Shown here piece after piece: positions 54,688-64,000 of a stretch of DNA of 64,000 nt (positions within the stretch are counted from its first letter, which is position 1; each line of letters begins with the position of its first letter). Below the pieces are notes generated by a model. It was not told the origin of the DNA. It was given only the letters and a program-made list of their open reading frames with translations, and did no database searches. This DNA is from Tubulanus polymorphus (Eukaryota; Nemertea; Palaeonemertea; Tubulaniformes; Tubulanidae), in the NCBI RefSeq assembly GCF_964204645.1, contig NC_134029.1, positions 13,134,850 to 13,198,849 on the forward strand. The letters run 5' to 3'. A program made the position numbers and the translations under genes.

Positions 54688-55036
54688 GATTAATACAAAT
54701 ACATTATTCATTATAGATGATTGTGCTAATTTACATGATTCAAAAGTTAGAGAGAGTTATGCTATTTAGCTTTCTCGGGGAGACATTTTGAAATAACAAC
54801 ATGGGTTTTAAATCAAAAATATAATTTAATTGTGAAAGACTTTAGGGAGAATATAAGATTTTTAGTTTTATTCTACAATAAAGATAGAAAATCAATGCAG
54901 CAATCATTGGAAGAAAATCAAATTATGCCTACTGACTTACATGATGAATATATGAATGAATTAAAAAGTAATAAAGGCTAAAAATTACTTCTGAGGCTTC
55001 AATTTCCATATGAATATAAATTTATAAAATAAAATC

Positions 55037-56088
55037 CTAATTTGGAATATTATAGAATTTTGAATGTGTATGAGTGGATGAGTGGATGAATTGGATGAAT
55101 TGGATGAATGAATGAGTGGATCCTAAATGATTCCCAAATGTATATTTATTGAATGTTGCTCTTGAAAATATTTTTGGAATATAATTTTCGATTTCAGTTT
55201 TAGATGGATGTTTATTTAAAAATTCTCTAAAATCATCATATTTAAGTTCAAATACGTTCATTGCATAAGTTACATTTGGTTTAAAGTTATCTAACTTTTT
55301 CAATATGGTAACTATATCATTACTCGAGAAATAGAAATGTTTTTCTGTACCACCGATAATCTAATATATTCATTTTATTAAATTTCGGGTTTATAATTAA
55401 TGGATTTTCTATTACATTATTTGTACCTATATGTTTAATTGAGTATTTATGATTCAATTGTTCATCATATATTACATATTCTTTAATTTTTTCACACCAA
55501 GACTTAAATACCTGTATTACATGGGATGAATCATTTCCACCTTTGGTTTTTAATTTACAATGTTTTGACCAATTAGCCTTTGATATACACTTATTAGAGA
55601 AGGCACAATAATTTTGATCCTCTTTGCATTTATCTTTATATATATTGGCATATGTTTTTACTAATTGTAAAATATGATCATCTTTTTTGACGTGCAATAG
55701 ATAATCATCATTATTATCAAAATCTTCTTCACAATACATACATCTAATTATATCTTCTATTTTAGATTCAATGTTATCTTCTTTTTTAGATTCAATATCA
55801 TCTATTTCAGTATGAGTATTATCTTCTTTTTTATTTCAATATTGTCTTCTTTTTTTCAATATTCTTATTATTAGATGAATAAGGTATATTATCTATATTA
55901 CCATTATTATTATCTTTTTTATTTATATCATTATTACGTTCAATTAGATATTCTTTGTATTGATTTAATTAATTTAATAGAAATGTTCCAATATATTCAT
56001 TTATTCTTTTATAAGGTATTACATAATACAAATCATCATTGATTTCTTTATCAGCTTTGATTCTTTCATATAGCTTACCTTCATCCAT
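55037..56088 (-). pseudogene. Polinton three-zinc-finger protein, copy 2
   Basis: The ATG at 56088 starts MDEGKLYERI, with an acidic repeat region, and broken frames to about 55745. Then an open stretch (55739-55320) holds the C2H2-like fingers (CMYCEEDF, then YCAFSNK with the second Cys lost, and WCEKIKE with the second Cys lost). A frameshift at about 55320 separates the end part KLDNFKPNVTYAMNVFELK. The C-terminus runs into the GGATGAATT tandem array. Two of the three fingers lack a metal-binding cysteine. Confidence 0.68.
55069..55120. repeat. Tandem GGATGAATT/GGATGAGT repeat
   Basis: About six units at the convergence of the two gene blocks of Polinton 2, matching the array at 37263-37320 in Polinton 1. 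Confidence 0.8.
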
Positions 56089-56120
56089 TTATTATAGACT
56101 TTTTTATTAAAACTGAAATT

Positions 56121-57336
56121 TTAATACATAACACTATTTAATTGAGAATTTACAATGTTTAATTGCGCGTCAGATATAATATAAATGCGCATTTTGAAAT
56201 TTTTGATTCCTTTTTTCTTTGTCATGAATAATTGTATTCCATCTTTAGTGTTCTGTAGTTTTTTACCAGAACCATGTAATAAATTATCTTCAGTTGTTCT
56301 AAAATCTAACCATAGTGCATATTTATTACCGGTATGATAATCAATTTGATTAATATTACAATTGTCAAATGATTTTACTTTTTCATTCATAAAATGTTTT
56401 CTAATTTCTGGCCATTGATCAATCATTCTCATTCCTTGACAGAATATTTTATTTGCTATACCTTCGATAGTTATTTCTACTTATAAAATTTCAGGATTAT
56501 AATAATTATCAACATTTATTGCGCCATTAGAATATGTTGCAATGGTAAAAAATATTAATATGCCTTTAATAGATCTTCTTGGGAAATTAATATTCTCATT
56601 AATTATTTCATCACTTGCATTAATAGTTACATTTTTAAATTTATCAATATAATCATATAATAATGAAAATCCTTGATTGTATCGAGTTTGAATTATGCTT
56701 GAAATATTTTCATCAGTTACTGTATCATATTCTAAACATATATTCGATAATTTATATCCCATCTTTAACTACACTTGATAATACAATTTCATTAACAGGA
56801 GCAAATGTTATTTCAAATATAATATCTTCTTGAATTGCATATTTATATAAAGGTGCACTATTATTTATCAATTCAAAGTCTAACGGAATTTTATATTTGC
56901 TTCCATAAATCTTTTTGATCAAATTATCTGCAGAATTAGTTATTATTGCATTATTAGCTTCAAAACTTAATTTATTATGGTTTTCTGATTGGATGCCTCG
57001 AAATATCATATTATTTCTATTTTCTTTTGTTAACCATAAATCTTTATAATGCATAAATAAATTATAATCATCTAATGAGAAAACTGTTTCTGGACCAATC
57101 TTTAAAGTTAATTTTTTAATCAAATATCTTCCAACAAATACTTTTATATCAGCTGATAAATAAATACTATTTGGAACATAAAAGGTATTTTGTGTTAATC
57201 TCGGGATTCTAGCATATAAAGTTTCATCAGGGTCAATATTAGAAGGATTATGAGTAATAATATGATGAGATCTTTCTGCTTTAATAGCATTAGATATTCT
57301 AGAACTCTTAGAAGGATTTATATAACTTCCACTCAT
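56121..57336 (-). pseudogene. Polinton major capsid protein (double jelly-roll), copy 2
   Basis: Start MSGSYINPSKSSRISNAI at 57336 is intact, as is the C-terminal end (QLNSVMY, stop at 56121). The first 190 residues are open, then a 1-2 bp frameshift at about 56757 and a TAA at about 56481 break it. Compared with copy 1 about 30 bp are missing at about 57136. The capsid motifs are the same as in copy 1. About 400 residues in total. Confidence 0.83.
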
Positions 57337-57356
57337 TTATTTAACAAAAAAATTAA

Positions 57357-59082
57357 TCATTTATTTTTTATCATATTAACTAACCCATAAATAATTGCAC
57401 TTACAACTGTAATTAAAAATAAGATAATATGTTCAGCAGCAAAGTTAATAATATTTCCAGCAGATTTTAATAAAAAACCAACAATTGATGCTATAACTCC
57501 GGGTAAAGCTGCAGCAGATTTTTTAGATAGTTCCCATAGATATCTTGCTAATTTCTTTAAACCATCTTTAACTTTATCTTGTATAGAATTATTATTATTT
57601 GGTGGTTTATCAGGTGGTTTAAGATTTGGTGTATATTTTTATGAATTTGATATTGCTAAACCTATTGTTGTAAATATCATAGTTACAGCTGTTAGAATTG
57701 AAAGAATTGTTATACCTTCTAGTTTAAATAATAATCTTATTCTGTCTTTCAATGATATTTCAGAATTTGGTTTTATTATTAAATCTTTAAAAATAACTTT
57801 TAATCTTTTAATATGATTAAGTTCATATGATTTCAATAATATATCTCTTTCTTTTTCCTGTAATTCTTTGTTATATTTTAAATCATCAATTTCTTTTTCT
57901 AAAGCTAATTTTCTGCATTCATATTCAACTTCATCAATTACTTGAAGATCTTTATTTAATTCTAATTGTTTTAATTCTTCATTTGCATTAGTTAATTCTT
58001 TTTCTAACATGGTTATTTTAGAAAATCTCATCTTAATATTAGCAATTTCACCAGCTGATTCTTGCATACCTTTAATTTATCTACGTTCAGGAAATATTTT
58101 TAATTGTTCTTCATTTAAATCAAGTAATCCCTTTTTAATAAAGATTGCATTCGATTTGTCCCAGTTTCAGTACCAGGTGTATCTAAAACACTAATCATAT
58201 TTTCTTCAAATGAATTCATTGTATCCAGTAAGTTATCTAAATGTCTTCCTAAGTGTAATTGACTTGAAACATTATCAATTTGTTGAATATAACTTCTCGA
58301 TGTTTCTGGTGTTGAAGATCTTAATTTATCTGCAAACTCTTCCATTTCTGGATCAACATAAGTAGGATTTGAATTTGGATTTTTAAATGGTGAATATTTG
58401 TTAATATCAATATTCTTAATTGGTCCTTCTTCATTTATTCTATCGATTGCATTCCATATAGTTCTGAAAAATTCTGAACCACCTTTTGAACGTTCAATTG
58501 TAGATCTTGCTAGCATTCCAGGTTCAAAAATATTTTCTTGTCCCATTCTAGATAATTGTATTGATGCAGTTTTGTTATTTAATTCAACATTATAATACCA
58601 TGAATCATTTTTAAATTCTAAATTATTCATGAAATGTGGATCATCTTTTAAAATTTGCATTACAACACCTTCTGTATCAATTTCATCTATTACAACTTTT
58701 GGTAATAATTCGTTAACAATTGTATCTATTACTCTACTTTTCATTCCATATAATTGATCTTTCAAATAAGGATCAGTTGTATTTACTAATTTATTCATTA
58801 AATCTTTTCTAAATGTTATGGGTTTAATAACTTTCCTATTGGGAGCTGTCATATTCTTCAAATTCTTCACGCGTTTCGTAATCAATTACACCATCATCTT
58901 CATCAGCTAAACTAGAATTATATGATGGATCATCATCTTCACCTACATTAGTACTATGCTGATCCATCATCATTATCAATATTAGTTTCATTAAAATCAG
59001 GTTTTGGTTCATCAGGTATAAATCCATCATTATTATTTCCCATTTCTCCCATTTCATAAGCTTCTCCACCTTCTACATCCAT
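57357..59082 (-). pseudogene. Polinton large membrane protein with variable middle, copy 2
   Basis: MDVEGGEAYEMGEMG start at 59082. Then a premature stop (about 58953), an open middle frame (58885-58115) with a SWYYNVELNNK patch and TYVDPEMEEFADKLRSSTPE, then frames 58067-57639 with a long coiled coil (LEKELTNANEELKQLELNKD) and the membrane segment, a TAA at about 57640, and the intact AAALPGVIASIVGFLLKSAG end. The middle matches copy 1 only weakly. Confidence 0.75.
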
Positions 59083-59098
59083 TTACAAAATAAAAAAA

Positions 59099-60211
59099 TT
59101 AAAATTTAAAATATAATATTCCTCCTATTACAATTCCTATACAAGTTATAGCTAATTTAGTATTTTCATGTGATTTATTATTATTATTAGTTTTAATTAT
59201 TTCATGTTGAATAATATCAGTTTTTATATTTTCTGATGTATTGTAATCTTTTATTTTAGAATCATTATCCAATTTAATATTCTTAGTTTTAGTTTCTGTT
59301 GATTGAATATGTTTTTTTCACCTTCCATTAATTTTAGAGCAGTAATAATCTTTTTATTTATGTAATTCAATCCAAATGAATTATTTATTGTTGCAGTCTT
59401 AATTAAATTATTATAACCAATTATATTTCCCATTTTTAAAACTAAATCATTAGAAATAATTAATAAATTAGGGCCTATACAATAATTTGATCTAATATGT
59501 GATTTATCTAAATAATTTTGGTACCTAACTATATTTTCTGGAATCGATCTATTATTATCATTATGAATGGAATCTTCAAATAATACTTTAAATTGTTTCT
59601 GCGCGTCAAATGAAGTATTATCATTTCCAACTATTGGTGATCTTGTTTCAACCTGTGCACCTAGATACATATCAAATAAGTTCTGATTTTGTAAAACCTT
59701 CACTATTTTCTAAAATAAAATTAATCTATCCATTATTGTTTTGTTGTTGTATATTATAATAATATTTTGGTAATTCATTCCAATTTAGTGTTCTTATATC
59801 TGTATTTGTTTTACCAAATTCTTTAGTATATAATATTCCTAATCCACCCATTGTACCAAGTTTTGCTCTAAAATCATTATTTGAATAAACATTACATATT
59901 TTATAAAACTCAGAAAAATTAAAATTATTATTTAGTTCATTAAAGTATTTTAAACCTGGTAAAGGGCACTCTAATTCATCTAATATTAATTTTAATTGAA
60001 AATATGTATGAAATCTAAAAAGTGATAATATCAATGGTAAACTTGGTTTATTTAAATGATCATTCCAACTTATACCACACCCTGTTGGTGCACAATAAAC
60101 TGCGAAAATAAATTGGTTCTGCCAGTACTTCATATTAGATTTTAATAACCATTGTTTTGCCTCATTTAAATTTTTAAAATTAAATACGTAAATATTGAAT
60201 ATATTTTCCAT
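59099..60211 (-). pseudogene. Polinton minor capsid (penton-type) protein, copy 2
   Basis: Start at 60211 (MENIFNIYVFNF), CAPTGCGISWNDHLN, RFHTYFQLKLILDELECPLP, then a frame break at about 59726. FILENSEGFTK and YLGAQVETRSPIVGN follow, then YCIGPNLLIIS and NIIGYNN, reading without a stop into MEGEK. A small deletion in the tail then shifts the frame before the C-terminal membrane segment (KLAITCIGIVIGGILYF). The loop between about 59960 and 59780 is shorter and unlike copy 1. Confidence 0.75.
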
Positions 60212-60410
60212 CTTTGCATTAAAATTATTAGTTTCAGTAACATAAATATCTTAATTAATTAATGAATCTAAAACTTCATTTCTATATGAAATATCTTTAT
60301 TAAAATCTATTGCAGGAATATTATGTTTAATTGATTTATTATATTGGAAAGCTTTTGGAAAACTATCTACAATTTATATAATAAAAAAACTAATAATTAA
60401 TTAATTCTTT

Positions 60411-60825
60411 TTATAATTTATCTTGTTCTTCAACTGTTATGTTACCATTTAAACGTATTATATTACCTAATGTATTTTTTAATTTAATTATTTCTTTTAT
60501 ATTACATTTTATTTTTTCTTTGTAACTTTTTATATTTAATTTTAAACTTATGCCGGTTAATACAATTGATGATAATCTTAACACACCAATTGATATAGCT
60601 AAAGGTGTTAATGGACTGAATATTGCTATAAATGTTATAACAGAACTAATTGTAACTGAACCACTAATAATAAAATAATATATAATTTTAGATTTTAAAT
60701 ATTTTTTCTTTTTTTATCATTAAGTCACTTTCAAATTCTAATATTTGTTTTTCCAAATATAATTTTAATTTAGTTTTATTTATATCATGAGGAATACTAT
60801 CAATATTATCAACTTTATCATCCAT
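60411..60825 (-). pseudogene. Polinton small two-helix membrane protein
   Basis: MDDKVDNIDSIPHDINK start, a Lys-rich helix, then (after a 1-bp shift at about 60710) two hydrophobic segments (YYFIISGSVTISSVITFIAI and PLAISIGVLRLSSIVLTGI) and a basic Lys/Asn-rich tail ending EEQDKL. About 137 residues. Function unknown. Only in Polinton 2. Confidence 0.55.
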
Positions 60826-60850
60826 TTATATAGCAAAAAATAATATATAA

Positions 60851-61273
60851 TTAATTAGTAAATTTATATGCAACAAATATAACAATAACTGTTCCACCTA
60901 AAATCCAAATTATTTCATATTTCTGTTGTTCTTTACTTGGTGTATAATAATCACATAATTATGGTTTGTATAGATGTAATTTTTCTTTATTTGTTACTGC
61001 GTTATATAAACTCATAGCTTCATCTACTGATTGAAAATCTCTATGTGAAATCTTCTGATCATATAATTCTTTGTTAATATAATCCATATAGTTTTGTCTA
61101 TTTTCTCTATATTCTTCTGCTGCTTTATTATACTTTTCTAATGCAAAATTATGTCTTTTTTGTTCTGATAATGATCCATTTTTATCAATATGCTTAAATA
61201 AATAACCACCACCAGTAAATGCTAAAGCGTTAACAATTGCCGATCCTATAATAGTTATAATTGCAGATGCCAT
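60851..61273 (-). pseudogene. Polinton small membrane protein (MASAIITIIGSAIVNALAF type)
   Basis: N-terminal hydrophobic segment with a GG-Y motif (ALAFTGGGYLFKHIDKNG), then a long charged helix (KRHNFALEKYNKAAEEYREN). A TAA at 60959-60961 is followed in frame by CDYYTPSKEQQKYE and a C-terminal membrane segment. One nonsense change away from an open frame of about 140 residues. Closely similar proteins occur in other animal Polintons. Function unknown. Confidence 0.7.
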
Positions 61274-61297
61274 TTATTTAGTAAAAAAATTACGCAT

Positions 61298-61519
61298 TTA
61301 TATAGGAGGAATATATTTCTGTTTTTCTAAATAATCAATTGTTAGATTAGATAAAGTTACTGCTAATGTTAATTTTGATATATCATTTATATCAAATCTA
61401 TCACCATTAACACTTCCCATTCTAAATACTTTTTTTAATACCATTGTATAACCAACAGTTCCAACTGATAGTAATGCTCCATTATATAATCCAGTTATTA
61501 TCCACTTATTATCACTCAT
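61298..61519 (-). CDS. Polinton small membrane protein (73 residues), intact
   Basis: MSDNKWIITGLYNGALLSVG start, a TVGYTMVLKKV segment and a C-terminal DYLEKQKYIPP. Two weak membrane helices. The family is conserved in Polintons of animals (S/G-x-VGY-x-M pattern from memory). It starts 4 bases after the stop of the upstream gene, a tight viral-style spacing. Function unknown. Confidence 0.7.
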   Translation of the reverse strand: MSDNKWIITGLYNGALLSVGTVGYTMVLKKVFRMGSVNGDRFDINDISKLTLAVTLSNLTIDYLEKQKYIPPI

Positions 61520-61523
61520 TTAT

Positions 61524-61850
61524 TTATAAAAAAAAATCACCTTCTTCAAAATATTTAGTTATCTTATTTATGATTAATTCAACATTTATTTCATTACTAC
61601 TTTTATGATTATCATATATTTCACTTATTATTTTTCTAATATCATCAATAATAAAATCTTCATCTAATTCATAAAATCTTAATGACACTCCAATTAAATC
61701 AATAATCTTTTCTACATTAAAAGTTTCTTTATTTATTGTTTTTTCATACTCAAATGTTGTTTCATGAAAAAATGCAATATTTTTAATATGTGTAATTACA
61801 TCATGTTAAATTTCATTTCTTTCTCACGTTTAAAATCAAATCCAAAACAT
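61524..61850 (-). pseudogene. Unrecognised Polinton gene, truncated at the element edge
   Basis: About 97 open codons (AFFHETTFEYEKTINKETFN, then IIDLIGVSLRFYELDEDFI, end KITKYFEEGDFF). A frameshift at about 61806 links it to a further FGFDFKREKEMKFN at the broken edge. Acidic/helical; no family recognised. The rest is lost where the tandem repeat starts. Confidence 0.5.
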
Positions 61851-61860
61851 ATACTCGGTC

Positions 61861-61975
61861 CTACTCAACTGTGATTGGATAGATTAATACTCAACTGTGA
61901 TTGGATAGAGTAATAGGGAATACTCAACTGTGATTGGCTTGAGTAATACTCAACTGTGATTGGCTAATTTAGTTT
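61861..61975. repeat. Four-unit tandem repeat TACTCAACTGTGATTGG
   Basis: Four copies of TACTCAACTGTGATTGG spaced 25-35 bp apart, followed by a TACTCAACGTGTTGAG palindrome at about 62013. It marks the cut right edge of Polinton 2. Confidence 0.85.
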
Positions 61976-62068
61976 TCTAGATGGATGGTTCTAGAATCAA
62001 CATGTATTACGCAATACTCAACGTGTTGAGGCTTGTAAATTTATGAGACTCGTGATTATATAGAAGTA

Positions 62069-62182
62069 ATAGGGTATTAGTTGTTCTATAACAAAGGTTG
62101 AGGGGTCGGAAAATAAATTCGAGTGCGCGAGAATTTATTTTTCGACCCTTCGACCTTTGGTATAGAACAACTAATACCCTAT
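62069..62182. repeat. 114-bp near-perfect hairpin
   Basis: Arms ATAGGGTATTAGTTGTTCTA and its complement, continuing through CAAAGGTtGAgGGGTCG to AATAAATTC around a GC-rich 10-base centre. A foldback element or MITE. It abuts the BEL coding sequence directly. Confidence 0.85.
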
Positions 62183-63812
62183 AACTATCAATTCGATAGT
62201 TTGAATATGTTATTACGTGTTACAGCTATCGTGAAACTGTTCGTAGAATTGGCCGCACAACACCCCTTGCCGTCGTTCTATGCGTTGTTAAAATGGAGAA
62301 AAACCGCGTGGATCAAATGCGTTCAGTCAAATGATTACACTGAAGAATTAACGAAACTGAAACTGGATCAAAGAAACAGTCGGATAAAGCAACTTGATCT
62401 ATTTTTGGAAGATGGTTTTGTTAAAAGCTAAAGGGCGATTAGACAACGCTTCCTTGGAAGATTGCGCGAAGCATCCGATTGTTTTACATCCGAAGAATGC
62501 ATTTACGAAGTTGATAGTAACTGATTTACGTGCGAACCCTGTACATAAAAACTTAGCGTGTACGATGGTTAAAGTTCGTGAAAATTACTGGGTCCCGACT
62601 CTTAGACAACTAGCAAAGAACATCATTAATGAATGTGTTCCGTGTAATAGGGCCGATGGAAGACCCTATGCGAAACCCGTTCCAGCACCGCTTCCGGAAT
62701 TCCGAGTACAACTTACTCCACCGTTCACTACGACCGGAATCGATTTCTCGGGAGCAGTTACCGTTCGGAAATCTGATATTGTGAATACTGAGCAGGCGTA
62801 CATTGGCTTATTCACGTGCGCGGTCACGAGATTTATTCACTTGGAGTTAGTCCCTGTTATGTCGGTTCCCACATTTCTGTAAGCGTTTCGGAAGTTCGTT
62901 AGTCGTTGCTCAACACCAAAGTTAATGGTATCGGATAATGCGCAAACGTTTCTTGCGACAAAGAATCAGCTAGGAATGTTGGAGAGGTTCGTTGCTGAGC
63001 ATGGCTGTAAATGGGACTTTATCCCAAAATAAGGCCCTGTGGTTTGGTGGCTATTACGAACGTTTGATAGGCCTTACGAAATCTGCGTTGCGTAAAGTTT
63101 TGTGGAAGACAAAACTAGAGTTCTTCGAACTGGAAGCGTTATTGAAAGAGATAGAAGCGATAATAAACGACCGGCCGTTAACCGCGATCTCTTGTAGCGT
63201 TGCAGAACCAGAACCGTTAACTCCGTCGAGATTGTTCCAGGGTCGTAAAAACCAGAACCGTTAACTCCGTCGAGATTGTTCCAGGGTCGTTGCGTTACCG
63301 CTATGCCGTATCCGCGTATTACGTCGGAGGACATTGAGGATCCAGAATATATAGCGGGTGTAGATAAGCGTCAAATGTCAGAAAGATTAGAGCAACGTTC
63401 TTTGTTGTATAATCAGTTTTCTGATAAATGGCGAACTGAATACTTGTTATCCCTACGCGAGAAGCACACGCACTCCGGGGTCCGTTGGGACCAGGGGATT
63501 AACGTTGGAGATATCGTGTTAATCGAAGTTGAAAATCTTCCGCGTACACGTTGGAAACTTGCTGTGATTATTGGTGTTAATTTCAGTAACGATGGTTTGA
63601 TCCGCTCTGTTAAGTTACGCACACAAAATGGCGAAACTACGCGCCCTATCTCCAAGCTCTACCCGCTAGAAGTTTCAGCGGTAGAGTCCGTTGCGCCCCA
63701 GGAGGACATCTCAATCGATGCCGAAATAGTAAAAGGTTCGGATCGACCGAGAAGACGAACCGCAGTTGCTGCTGAATCGAGGATCAAATGTACGCTGAAC
63801 GATGATAATTAA
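62183..63812 (+). pseudogene. BEL/Pao retrotransposon pol, 3' part (integrase)
   Basis: Begins within the conserved pre-integrase region (LLRVTAIVKLFVE), then KGRLDNASLEDCAKHPIVL, a zinc-binding YWVPTLRQLAKNIINECVPC, and the integrase core with TTTGIDFSGAVTV (first Asp) and MVSDNAQTF (second Asp), then YYERLIGLTK (Glu). The end has EAIINDRPLTAI, RTRWKLAVI and RPISKLYPLEV. It inserts the cDNA. Breaks are a frame change at about 62425, a TAA at about 62881, a shift near 63030, and a 43-bp tandem duplication (63206-63248 / 63249-63291) causing another. The 5' part of pol, gag and the 5' LTR are absent. Confidence 0.85.
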
Positions 63813-63827
63813 CATTATTATAAAATT

Positions 63828-64000
63828 GGTGGTAGTGTTGTATTATAGTACGTTAACTCTTTGCCGCCGCAGTGTCGGCGAGTCCGCCGCTTAAATGGTT
63901 GTTGTACGTTTGACGGCACGCAAGCTGCCCGCCCCTCATCTCGCTCTTTCAATCTGTGTAATGGATTATGTTGTGATTTGTAAATAAACTGTCGTAAATA
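63828..64000 (+). repeat. Probable start of the BEL 3' LTR
   Basis: Follows the pol stop closely and a short purine-rich stretch. Likely first bases TGTTGTATTATAG. It contains GC-rich GCCGCCGCAGTGTCGGCG and an AATAAA at about 63983-63988. It continues past the window edge, so the LTR cannot be confirmed here. Confidence 0.5.

Larger units (their letters stand above)
52121..55031 (+). pseudogene. Polinton packaging ATPase, copy 2, split by a 2.4-kb insertion
   Basis: The 5' part 52121-52320 matches copy 1 but Walker A is changed at its last residue (GVTNCGKR in place of GVTNCGKT). Sequence resumes at about 54688 with NTLFIIDDCANLHDSK and runs to a TAA at 55029-55031. About 85 bp found in copy 1 after the insertion point are missing. 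Further stops occur at about 54770. Confidence 0.82.
49879..61850. mobile_element. Polinton/Maverick element 2 (about 12 kb, truncated and decayed)
   Basis: Same gene order and orientation as Polinton 1 for the plus block and most of the minus block. It has extra small genes at 60411-61850, an LTR- or LINE-like insertion at about 52320-54690 inside the ATPase, and no polymerase. The right end is cut at about 61855, where a simple tandem repeat begins. Confidence 0.85.

Overview
The window is eukaryotic nuclear DNA from an invertebrate animal, most likely marine. It is AT-rich, its genes have GT-AG introns, it carries many (TAGGCCTA)-like words, and it is dominated by animal transposon families: Polinton/Maverick, hAT, MULE, PIF/Harbinger-like, pogo-like, Gypsy, BEL/Pao and a LINE. 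I cannot name the species. I see no rRNA, tRNA, CRISPR array or bacterial gene. Almost every coding stretch belongs to a mobile element; only a HECT-domain fragment at the left edge looks like a possible host gene.

Region 1 (1-17.3 kb). After the HECT fragment comes a five-exon minus-strand gene (16724 down to 1651). It encodes a SAM-like N-terminus and the DNA-binding half of a DDE-integrase-like family, but its catalytic exon(s) are absent. Its 13.9-kb intron contains a 13.3-kb segment bounded by 25-bp inverted repeats (2821 / 16096). Nested in that segment are a complete hAT transposon (5799-10288, 6-bp target duplication, intact five-exon transposase), a 327-bp MITE with the same type of target duplication, and a four-unit tandem array carrying one intact and one broken BEN-domain exon. 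A small MITE inserted in the array is proven by its empty-site sister copy.

Region 2 (17.4-29.8 kb). A TA-flanked inverted-repeat pair with clusters of the palindrome TACACGTGTA brackets 12.4 kb. Nested inside is an apparently intact MULE (19174-26071). It has perfect 56-bp terminal inverted repeats, perfect 9-bp target duplications, and a six-exon transposase of about 1039 residues with DDE, SWIM and PHD modules joined by a serine-rich repeat.

Region 3 (30-32.5 kb). A decayed Gypsy gag is followed by an HNH-type endonuclease gene split by a 1.1-kb MITE with a 9-bp target duplication. The HNH gene is probably the right-end remnant of a further Polinton.

Region 4 (34.2-61.9 kb). Two related Polinton/Maverick elements lie head-to-tail. 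Polinton 1 (about 34.2-46.7 kb) has integrase, packaging ATPase, zinc-finger protein, major capsid, membrane protein, minor capsid, protein-primed DNA polymerase B and HNH genes. Polinton 2 (about 49.9-61.85 kb) has the same left and middle blocks plus four small right-hand genes that Polinton 1 has lost, but no polymerase. Both are broken by mostly private stops and frameshifts. The plus and minus gene blocks converge on a small tandem repeat in both copies. Their membrane and minor capsid genes contain segments far more diverged than the surrounding sequence.

Region 5 (62-64 kb). A hairpin element abuts the truncated 3' end of a BEL/Pao retrotransposon (integrase, then the probable start of the 3' LTR), broken by frameshifts and a 43-bp tandem duplication.
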